From Flavobacterium sp. ENC (lineage in GTDB: Bacteria; Bacteroidota; Bacteroidia; Flavobacteriales; Flavobacteriaceae): a stretch of DNA of 64,000 nucleotides. Location of the stretch: assembly GCF_020991415.1 (NCBI RefSeq), contig NZ_JAJMOY010000004.1, positions 434,001 to 498,000 on the forward strand. The letters are read 5' to 3'. The position numbers were made by a program, and so were the translations under genes. A model generated the notes under the pieces. The model worked only from the letters and a program-made list of their open reading frames with translations, was not told the DNA's origin and did no database searches. Shown here piece after piece: positions 1 to 7,360 of this stretch; positions within the stretch are counted from its first letter, which is position 1; each line of letters starts with the position of its first letter.

Positions 1-516
1 GACAAAATTCTGATTATCAACCAAAGCGGAAAACTGAAGGTTATTATTCCGGAATTATCAACTCATTTTGATGAAGATATGATTGTTCTGGAGAAATTCA
101 ATCCGAAAAAACCAATCTCGGCCATTTATTTTGATGGTGAAAAAGAGCGCTATTACCTGAAACGTTTTCTGGTGGAAACCGAAAAAGAAGAGAGCTTTAT
201 TACAGAACATCCGAATTCGCAATTAGAAATCGTATCGACAGATTATCGTCCGGTGGCGCAATTAATTTTCGCCAAAGTAAAAGGAGTCCAGAAAGAAGAT
301 TTACATATAGATGTGGAAGACTTTATAGCTGTAAAAGGCTTTAAAGCACTGGGAAATCAACTGACAGCCGATAAGTTAAAACAAGTCAATTTACTGGACC
401 CACTGCCGTATGAAGAACCCGTTGAAGAAGTTCCGGAAAAACCGGAATTAGAAGAGGATGATTCAGTGGAAACCGAATTAGACGACGACGGCCAGATTGG
501 ACTGGTTTTGGAATAA
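1..516 (+). CDS. parC: DNA topoisomerase IV / gyrase subunit A, C-terminal part (5' end outside window)
   Basis: Open from base 1 in frame with the stop at 514-516, so only the last 171 residues are seen. They look like the final blades of the C-terminal beta-pinwheel of a type IIA topoisomerase A subunit, the part that wraps DNA, followed by an acidic tail rich in Glu and Asp, which is usual for Bacteroidota homologues. The catalytic tyrosine and winged-helix domains lie outside the window, so I cannot separate ParC from GyrA by active-site features; the tail and blade sequence favour the topoisomerase IV subunit. A hairpin terminator follows 6 bp after the stop, so this is the last gene of its transcript. 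Confidence 0.7.
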   Translation, partial: DKILIINQSGKLKVIIPELSTHFDEDMIVLEKFNPKKPISAIYFDGEKERYYLKRFLVETEKEESFITEHPNSQLEIVSTDYRPVAQLIFAKVKGVQKEDLHIDVEDFIAVKGFKALGNQLTADKLKQVNLLDPLPYEEPVEEVPEKPELEEDDSVETELDDDGQIGLVLE

Positions 517-521
517 TAAAG

Positions 522-549
522 AAGAGCTCCTTTTCAGGAGCTTTTTTTA
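522..549 (+). terminator. Intrinsic terminator after the topoisomerase subunit gene
   Basis: A six-base perfect stem (AGCTCC/GGAGCT, 525-530 and 537-542) with weaker outer pairs is followed by a run of T. It sits directly after the stop codon at 516. Confidence 0.75.
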
Positions 550-610
550 AGACTTAAAATCATGTAAGTTGTGAAGTTTTGAAATGGATTGATATCTCTA
601 AATATAAAAT

Positions 611-1978
611 ATGAAAAGAATATTTACACTATTATTTATTTGTTTGAGTTTGCAAATTTTTGGTCAGTGCTGGAAAAGTATTGACGGAGCCATAGGACAT
701 ACTATTGCCTTAAAATATGATGGTACTCTTTGGACTTGGGGTGATAACTGGGCAGGCCAATTGGGAGACGGAACAATCGTAAATAAAAGTGTACCGCGAC
801 AAATAGGAACTGATACAGATTGGGAGAAAATTGCTGCAGGCGGAAGTTATTCTATTGCCATAAAAAAAGATGGTACCTTATGGACATGGGGAAGTAATAC
901 TTATGGTCAGTTAGGGAATGGCACAACCACGAATGTAACGGTACCCACAAAAATAGGAAGTGATACCAATTGGACTTTTGTCAGCGCGGGAACATATCAT
1001 ACTATTGCACTTAAATCAGATGGTACTTTATGGGCATGGGGAAGAAATAATTACGGTCAATTGGGGGACGGAACAACGATTAATGGAAGTATACCCAAAA
1101 AGTTGGGGATAGATACGAATTGGCGAACTATTTCTACGGGCGATGGTCATGTGATGGCCATTAAAACCGATGGTACGCTTTGGACATGGGGATATAACTG
1201 GGCAGGTCAATTGGGGAATAATACCTATACAGATCAAAAATTCCCGCTTCAGGTAGGAAGTGCTACTGACTGGCAAACCGTCACAGGAGGATATTATTTT
1301 ACTCTTGCCATAAAAACAAATGGCACGCTTTGGGCCTGGGGAAGTAATTCTAACTATGAGTTAGGAGATGGTACTCTTGTAGAAACGAGGCGAGTACCTG
1401 CACCAATAGGAACTGATACCGATTGGAGCAGCATTAGCGCGGGAGCCTACCACGGTGTTGCAATGAAAACAGATGGAACAATTTGGTTGTGGGGAGATAA
1501 TTACTACGGACAATTAGGGAATGGAACAAAAAATTACGGACGCGTACCCGCTAAGCTGGAAGAGGCTAACGACTGGCAAAGCATTAATACAGGTACTGTA
1601 CACACGCTTGTCATTAAAAAAGATGGCTCTCTTTGGGGATGGGGGCAAAATTTCTACAGACAGTTAGGCGTTCCTTCGGGACTTGAAAGAAGGGTTCCGG
1701 TTGAAATTGTGTGTGGCGTAAGTTTGGGAGTTGATGATTTTGACCTTACCAGTAACACAACGGTTTATCCTAATCCTGTGAAGGATACTTTCAGGGTAAA
1801 ACATTCAGGTACTATCAAGACAATGAAAATTTATGACATTAAAGGGACAGTGGTAAAAAATATCACGGAAAATTTTGATGGCGAGATGAATATTTCAAAT
1901 TTGCAAAAAGGAATTTATATTCTAAAGTTTGTGGATGATAAGAACAAGGTTTTTAGTAGCAGGCTAATTAAGGAATAG
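611..1978 (+). CDS. Secreted RCC1-repeat beta-propeller protein with T9SS sorting domain
   Basis: 455 residues. The N-terminus is a signal peptide (residues 1-19, Lys-Arg then a hydrophobic stretch, cleavage probably before Cys20). Residues about 25-375 hold seven repeats of about 50 residues, each with the core DGTLW-x-WG-x-N-x3-QLGDGT, the RCC1 repeat that builds a seven-bladed propeller. The last ~75 residues begin with VYPNPVKD and contain KGIYILK, the hallmark of a type A C-terminal sorting domain. By family knowledge such proteins are exported by Sec and then moved across the outer membrane by the type IX system, usually to be attached at the surface. The ligand is unknown. It is a single gene with 94 bp upstream and the large repeat array downstream. 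Confidence 0.85.
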   Translation: MKRIFTLLFICLSLQIFGQCWKSIDGAIGHTIALKYDGTLWTWGDNWAGQLGDGTIVNKSVPRQIGTDTDWEKIAAGGSYSIAIKKDGTLWTWGSNTYGQLGNGTTTNVTVPTKIGSDTNWTFVSAGTYHTIALKSDGTLWAWGRNNYGQLGDGTTINGSIPKKLGIDTNWRTISTGDGHVMAIKTDGTLWTWGYNWAGQLGNNTYTDQKFPLQVGSATDWQTVTGGYYFTLAIKTNGTLWAWGSNSNYELGDGTLVETRRVPAPIGTDTDWSSISAGAYHGVAMKTDGTIWLWGDNYYGQLGNGTKNYGRVPAKLEEANDWQSINTGTVHTLVIKKDGSLWGWGQNFYRQLGVPSGLERRVPVEIVCGVSLGVDDFDLTSNTTVYPNPVKDTFRVKHSGTIKTMKIYDIKGTVVKNITENFDGEMNISNLQKGIYILKFVDDKNKVFSSRLIKE

Positions 1979-1991
1979 CTTGATTATAAAC

Positions 1992-3228
1992 AAAATCTTT
2001 GCAATTAAATTCTCTCGCAGATTTTGAAGATTCAGCGGATCATTAAAAAAAATCTGCCAGATCTTCTCGATCTGCGCGAAAAAATCACTAAATGACCTCA
2101 AAATAAATTCAATACCTCCAGCTAAAGCAGGGGGCTATTCAAAATCTTTGCGATTAAAGTCTCCCGCAGATCTAGCAGATTCAGCGGATCTGTTTAAAAA
2201 AAAAATCTGCCTAATCTGCTCATCTGCGGGAAAAAATTAGCTTTAAAATAAATTCAATAGCCTTCAGCTTTAGCTGGAGGTTTCAAATAGGTTTTGATAG
2301 AAAGGCTTTAGCCAAAAATTACGTATTGTTTGGCTAAAGCCAGATTCTCTTTAATACAATACCTCCAGCTGAAGCTGGAGGCTATTAAAATCTTTGCAAT
2401 TAAAGTCTCTCGCAGATCTAGCAGATTCAGCGGATCTATTTTAAAAAAAATCTGCCTAATCTGCTCAATCTGCGGAAAAAAATTAGCTTTAAAATAAATT
2501 CAATAGCCTCCAGCTTCAGCTGGAGGTTTCAAATAGGTTTTAATAGAAAGGCTTTAGCCAAAAATTACGTGTTGTTTTGCTAAAGCCCGATTCTCTTTAA
2601 TACAATACCTCCAGCTAAAGCAGGAGGCTATTCAAAATCTTTGCAATTAAATTCTCCCGCATATTTAGCAGATTCAGCGGATCTGTTTAAAAAAAAAATC
2701 TGCCTAATCTGCTCAATCTGCGGGAAAAAATTAGCTTTAAAATAAATTCAATAACCTCCAGCTTCAGCTGTAGGTTTCAAATAGGTTTTAATAGAAAGGC
2801 TTTAGCCAAAAATTACGTGTTGTTTGGCTAAAGCCCGATGATTCTCTTTAATACAATACCTCTAGCTAAAGCAGGAGGCTATTCAAAATCCTTGCGATTA
2901 AATTCTCCCGCAGATTTAGCAGATTCAGCGGATCTATTTTAAAAAAAAATCTGCCAGATCTGCTCAATCTGCGGGAAAAAACTAGCTTTAAAATAAATTC
3001 AATAGCCTCCAGCTTCAGCTGTAGGTTTCAAATAGGTTTTAATAGAAAGGCTTTAGCTAAAAATTACGTATTGTTCGGCTAAAGCCCGATTCTCTTTAAT
3101 ACAATACCTCCAGCTAAAGCAGGAGGCTATTCAAAATCCTTGCGATTAAAGTCTCTCGCAGATTTAGCAGATTAGGCGGATCATTAAAAAAATCTGCTAG
3201 ATCTGCAAAATCTGCGGGAAAAAATTAA
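1992..3228. repeat. Array of ~248-bp repeats built from palindromes
   Basis: Units begin (AAAATCYTTGCRATTAA) at 1992, 2141, 2387, 2634, 2885 and 3133, so spacings are 149, 246, 247, 251 and 248. The first unit lacks the middle part and the last is cut off. A full unit has: a hairpin with arms like CCGCAGAT...ATCTGCGG; a near-perfect palindrome CCTCCAGCTTCAGCTGGAGG (2507-2526 in one copy); a hairpin with arms GGCTTTAGCC/GGCTAAAGCC; and a CTCCAGCTAAAGCAGGAG element. No stable reading frame is conserved across units, and there are no unique spacers. The array fills the whole gap between the RCC1 gene and the peroxidase gene and ends at the peroxidase stop codon. Confidence 0.9.
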
Positions 3229-5015
3229 TTCTTCTGATACCTTTTATCCGTCAGTGTTTTCATGAAAGCAACCAGGGATTGTTCCTCTTTTTTATTAAGT
3301 TTAAGTTCATCAAAAGGAAGCGTTTGGTTGTCTACTGCATATCCCAAACCTTTTCCTCCGCCTTTATTATAAAAATCAACCACTTCTTCAAGAGTTTTAA
3401 AAACTCCGTTGTGCATATAAGGTCCTGTGACAGCACTATTTCGAACAGTTGGTGTTTTGAAAGCTCCAATTAGCTGTGGCATTTTATTGTACAAATAACG
3501 ACCCGTATCCGGGCTAAGTGCCTTTCCGGAAGCGTCTTTCGGAGTTCCGATCACTTCGTGTTCGGTTTTGGAATAGTTTGGCGGAACCGTTCCGTTAAAT
3601 AAAGGCGTAAAGTGACAGGTCGCACATTTTGCCTTTCCCATAAAAAGATTCATTCCATCTATTTCCTGATCAGTCAATTTGTTTTTCTGGCCTCTCATGT
3701 ATTCGTCAAATTTCGAATCAAAGGAGTTTAGTGATCTTACATAACTGGCAATGGCATTCTGAATTTGCCAGGCTTCCGGTTTGGCTGTTTTGGGATAGGC
3801 TTTTTTGAAAAGTTTAATGTAAGCATCGTCCAGTAAAACCTGGGCGTGAATGTTTTTTAGGGAACCGTGCATTTCGTCTGTATTTTCGATGACATCAACA
3901 CTTTGTTTTTCTAAATCCAACTGGCGCATATCCCAAAATTGGGCATTCTGCAGGGAAGCGTAGGTTAGGGTAGGCGTGTTTCTCATCAGGTTGCTGCCGT
4001 TTAACGAAAGATTTGTTTTCAGTCCATCGGTAAAAGCTTTTTCGGGATGATGGCAGGTAGCACAGCTTCGGTCACTATTTTTGGACAGGCTGGTGTCGTA
4101 AAATAATTTTTCTCCCAAAAGGGCTTTGTCGTTTGTAAAATTATAATCCTCCGAAAGTACAAATCCGTTGACATCAAAAGCATCTTTATCAAATAAAGTT
4201 TCTATTGTCGGCTTAAGCGGACTGCTTTTCTTTACATTTTTGATTTTTTCTTCCTTTTGAAAAGCTTTTATCTTTTTGGAAATCGGATTCAGGTATTGCG
4301 TTATAAAAACGGCTCTGTTGAAGGAATTAAAATTATTGTTTTCCGTACAATATTTTTGGGCTTCCTGTGTCAGTTTTTTTAAGTCCGGCAGTGTGGTATT
4401 GGCTGCATTGATTTTTTCGAGTGCTTTCGGAATGCCAATTAAGCTTTCGCCCGCTTCAGGAACAGAAGACTGCAAAATCGGGCTGTCAAAACCCGTAATG
4501 CCCAACGCAATCACCCTGAACACGTTTTGCTGAATGCCGTCGAGGACATAATCGTTACTGATGGCAATCACTTCAAATGTACTTTTTACCTGCTTGATAT
4601 TCGACATGAAAATTTTTAATTCCCGAACTAAATCTTCTTTGTTTTTGGTATCGTATTCGGGGTAAATAAGTTCTTCCATGACCTGAAAACCGTGCGGTTC
4701 AAAAGACCTGTTTTCTTCCAGTTCCATTTCATCCAGTGCCGGGCCATTCATAAAACGGGCCGTTTCGGGAATGAAATATTCAATCGCCCATTCTGCTTTT
4801 TTATACGCTAAGCGGGATTTTTTAAACTGGTCTACAATTGCTGCCGGTGATTTGTTTTCAACAACCAGTTTTTGAAATTGTATGATTTCGTTATCTAATT
4901 TGTTTAAATCAATGATTAAATCCTGTTTAACAGTCGTCTGAGAAGTCGGATTGTCTTTGCACGAAATCAGGCAAAGTAATACAAACAGGAAAGTAAAGTG
5001 TTTTAATTGTTTCAT
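3225..5015 (-). CDS. Di-haem cytochrome c peroxidase (MauG/CcpA family) lipoprotein with N-terminal helical domain
   Basis: 596 residues from the ATG at 5015. That start gives a clean lipoprotein signal (hydrophobic stretch, then LISC with Cys19), while the frame open further upstream does not. The C-terminal half has two c-type haem sites, CATCH at 318-322 and CATCH at 464-468, and the late PYMHNGVF-x-T-L segment typical of the family. These enzymes reduce hydrogen peroxide, or oxidise other substrates, in the periplasm. Residues about 20-260 form an extra helical domain; an HGFQVMEE segment (His108) recalls the H-x-x-E region of imelysin-like iron-uptake proteins, a tentative reading. It follows the PhoX-like gene with 67 bp between them that contain a hairpin. 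Confidence 0.85.
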   Translation of the reverse strand: MKQLKHFTFLFVLLCLISCKDNPTSQTTVKQDLIIDLNKLDNEIIQFQKLVVENKSPAAIVDQFKKSRLAYKKAEWAIEYFIPETARFMNGPALDEMELEENRSFEPHGFQVMEELIYPEYDTKNKEDLVRELKIFMSNIKQVKSTFEVIAISNDYVLDGIQQNVFRVIALGITGFDSPILQSSVPEAGESLIGIPKALEKINAANTTLPDLKKLTQEAQKYCTENNNFNSFNRAVFITQYLNPISKKIKAFQKEEKIKNVKKSSPLKPTIETLFDKDAFDVNGFVLSEDYNFTNDKALLGEKLFYDTSLSKNSDRSCATCHHPEKAFTDGLKTNLSLNGSNLMRNTPTLTYASLQNAQFWDMRQLDLEKQSVDVIENTDEMHGSLKNIHAQVLLDDAYIKLFKKAYPKTAKPEAWQIQNAIASYVRSLNSFDSKFDEYMRGQKNKLTDQEIDGMNLFMGKAKCATCHFTPLFNGTVPPNYSKTEHEVIGTPKDASGKALSPDTGRYLYNKMPQLIGAFKTPTVRNSAVTGPYMHNGVFKTLEEVVDFYNKGGGKGLGYAVDNQTLPFDELKLNKKEEQSLVAFMKTLTDKRYQKN

Positions 5016-5034
5016 AATGCTTAAAAAGAAAATA

Positions 5035-5056
5035 ACCCTTATTGAAAAATAAGGGT
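5035..5056 (-). terminator. Hairpin between the PhoX-like and peroxidase genes, possible partial terminator
   Basis: Perfect eight-base stem ACCCTTAT/ATAAGGGT with a six-base loop. Read on the minus strand it is followed by a T-rich tail. It could reduce read-through into the peroxidase gene or mark an RNA processing point. Confidence 0.5.
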
Positions 5057-5082
5057 CATAAATTTTATTTAGGTTGAAATTA

Positions 5083-6567
5083 TTATCGCTGTACGCCTCT
5101 GATAATAACAGTTTGTCCACCTTCTTTATTGGTGTTGATACCTGAACCGTCCGCATTTTTAAACGCGTCAAGCTGCCAGGTATGCGGGTGAATGTTTACC
5201 GTAAAAGTATTTGGAACCCCAATTAAATCTGAAATATCCTGCATAGCACCAAATTCCCAGCTTCCGAATCTCATTTCACCAGTCTGGTTGTATAATGCAT
5301 TCCAGGCCGTATCGGTTCTTTTATGGTTCATGTTCAGCCATGGTTTGTTTTGCTTTGAAGCAATACTATACTGCCAGATGTATGAATCATGTTTTGCATC
5401 TGCATAATAGCTGTCACCATCTTCCTGAATGTAAACGTAGTTTTCAGTTACACAAAGATTATCAGGATTGATGATTCCGGTTCCGGGAGTACTGTCACCT
5501 TCAACGGCTAATTCTAAAGTTCCTTTCAAGGGATCAGCAGCATCCATTTTCAATTTATAAACTCTTCCCCACATGGTGTATCCGTCAACCGGAGCGTTTG
5601 ATGTTGCCTGTCCTGTGGCAGTAAAATAAACTTCTCTGTTGTTGCTGGCGCTTCCTTTTCTGTAATCAACATCTTCGACTCTTGAAAAACGAATCGCTCC
5701 CAATGCATTTACCGTAGTATTGATAACCGCTCCTGTCAGGTTTTTGGCGTCCGGAATTTCAACAAATGAAACCGGGTATGAATTGTTTAAAGTCATGGTA
5801 GTTTCTACCTGATTTCCGTCTGTTCTTTTTAAAGCATATAATTTTCCGTTAGATAAATCACCTACGGTGTTGCTCATGTACATAATCAATTGTCCCGCAC
5901 TTACGTGTGAAGTGGCATACGACTGATCTTCTCCGATCAAAATAATAGTTTTACCCGGATACGCTTCTTTTGGTAACGGAACTGCGTTTTCCATACTTGC
6001 TTTTCCTAAAGCCGGTAAAACTCTGTCGGTTTTGCTTTTATCGGAAGATAATCCCAACGGATTAATTCCGTGTACCATACTTTCCTGACCGCTTTCTCCT
6101 GCAGTTAAGAAAATAGGACCGAATCCGTGAATTTCCGGTGTTGTCAAAGTTGCAGAACACAAACGGGTCAATCCTCCAATTCCGTCTACCAGGTAATCTC
6201 CTTTTACCGGTTTGAATGTTTTATCCAGATATACTCTGGAAACCGATTGTAATATTTCGTGATTGGTAATCAAAATGTACCCTTCTCCATTTGGATTTTT
6301 CATAAATCCGGCACCATCCGGCTGAGCTCCGTAAACAAATGCAGGTGATTGCGGCAACACATCGGTACTACTGATAAGTGTACTGATTTTTAGACTTTCG
6401 AAACCATTCATTGCAAATACAAAAGGAGGAACTTTTGAATGTGATGTAAAATCGATTTCAGCGTTTACCTCATTAGAAGGCGTCTTGTTGTCATCATCCT
6501 GACAACTGATTACAGAAAGACCTGTAATGCCCAGCAATGCCATTGATTTTAAAAAATTAAATTTCAT
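5083..6567 (-). CDS. Lipoprotein related to PhoX/DUF839 beta-propeller proteins
   Basis: 494 residues. A lipoprotein signal ends at VISCQDDD (Cys22). The mature part has many short beta-strand segments and phrases such as YILITNHE near residue 100 and NPDNLCVTENYVYIQEDGD near 375, which resemble the calcium-binding propeller of PhoX-type (DUF839) phosphatases. I cannot identify a full set of PhoX metal ligands, so phosphatase activity is not shown. It lies upstream of the di-haem peroxidase on the same strand, so the two are likely co-transcribed and both face the periplasm. It could be a redox or phosphate-related surface protein. A -7-like element lies 25 bp upstream of the ATG. Confidence 0.6.
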   Translation of the reverse strand: MKFNFLKSMALLGITGLSVISCQDDDNKTPSNEVNAEIDFTSHSKVPPFVFAMNGFESLKISTLISSTDVLPQSPAFVYGAQPDGAGFMKNPNGEGYILITNHEILQSVSRVYLDKTFKPVKGDYLVDGIGGLTRLCSATLTTPEIHGFGPIFLTAGESGQESMVHGINPLGLSSDKSKTDRVLPALGKASMENAVPLPKEAYPGKTIILIGEDQSYATSHVSAGQLIMYMSNTVGDLSNGKLYALKRTDGNQVETTMTLNNSYPVSFVEIPDAKNLTGAVINTTVNALGAIRFSRVEDVDYRKGSASNNREVYFTATGQATSNAPVDGYTMWGRVYKLKMDAADPLKGTLELAVEGDSTPGTGIINPDNLCVTENYVYIQEDGDSYYADAKHDSYIWQYSIASKQNKPWLNMNHKRTDTAWNALYNQTGEMRFGSWEFGAMQDISDLIGVPNTFTVNIHPHTWQLDAFKNADGSGINTNKEGGQTVIIRGVQR

Positions 6568-6591
6568 AGTGTTTTGTTTTTTTATTTAGAA

Positions 6592-6599
6592 CAAAGCTA
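6592..6599 (-). promoter_or_regulatory. -7 promoter element for the PhoX-like gene
   Basis: TAGCTTTG on the minus strand matches the Bacteroidota -7 consensus TAnnTTTG. The -33 region is not a clear match, so confidence is modest. Confidence 0.4.
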
Positions 6600-6731
6600 T
6601 TCTTCAAAAACAAAATATATGTTATGGTAATTTTTTATAATTGCTAACAAATAATAAGGTATGTATTACTAAATTGTAAATAGTGGTTGTTAATTGTAAA
6701 CTTTAGCTTTATAAAAAAAGCTTAAAAATAA

Positions 6732-7358
6732 TTATTTAAAGAGGGAGTTCAGATTAATGGCTTTCTTCTCTTTTAGTTTCTTGATAATCTTCAAAAAGGC
6801 AATGGCAGTAATATAAGCGTCTCCGAGAGCCGTGTGCCGGTCTTTTTTCGAAATATCAAATTTATCGGCCAGATCGTCCAAAGTATAATGGTCCTTTCGC
6901 TCAAACAGATGCGATTTTATTAAGGTCTTTTTATATAAAATGCCAGTGTCTAAAGTGAGATTGGTTAACAAGGGCAGGCCATTTCTTTCTAAAGCGCGAT
7001 TGATCATGGTCACATCAAAAATGGTGTGGTGGGCAATGATAACCGAATCTCCCAGAAAAGCCAGAAATTGTTGTAAAGCTTCTAATTCGGTGGGACGCTG
7101 AACGACGAAGGCTTTCAGGATGCCATGAATCTGAGCCGTTGCTTTATCATAATGATCCTGTTCGATATAAATTTCAAAACTGTCGCGTATTGAAATAATG
7201 CCATTTTGAAGCACCAACGCGCCGATGCACAATATGCGATCCGTTTCGTAATCAAAACCGGTGGTCTCCGTATCCAAAACCACAAAGCGGTTTTCTTCAA
7301 TCGTAACCGTTTCGTCGAATAGCTTTTCTTCCTTCTTCCAAAAATTAAATAAACCCAT
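6732..7358 (-). CDS. DnaQ-like 3'-5' exonuclease (DEDDh family)
   Basis: 208 residues. Motifs of the DEDDh exonuclease fold are all present: D29-T-E31 (LDTETTGFD), D115 in HTIFDVTM, and H175 with D180 in HTALGD. Related to the epsilon proofreading subunit of DNA polymerase III, but the length and neighbours point to the stand-alone family. The start ATG is two bases after the stop of the DUF294 gene, so the two are translated from one message. This pair, exonuclease plus cNMP/CBS/DUF294 protein, is a recurrent arrangement in many bacteria, often near acetate metabolism genes, but its joint role is not established. Confidence 0.85.
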   Translation of the reverse strand: MGLFNFWKKEEKLFDETVTIEENRFVVLDTETTGFDYETDRILCIGALVLQNGIISIRDSFEIYIEQDHYDKATAQIHGILKAFVVQRPTELEALQQFLAFLGDSVIIAHHTIFDVTMINRALERNGLPLLTNLTLDTGILYKKTLIKSHLFERKDHYTLDDLADKFDISKKDRHTALGDAYITAIAFLKIIKKLKEKKAINLNSLFK

Positions 7359-7360
7359 GC

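Noticed and set aside
1992..3228. CRISPR-like array
   Set aside because: Repeats are about 248 bp, follow each other without unique spacers, and no cas gene is near.
5016..5171. 52-residue N-terminal extension of the peroxidase
   Set aside because: It overlaps the end of the PhoX-like gene and would hide the lipoprotein signal that starts at 5015.
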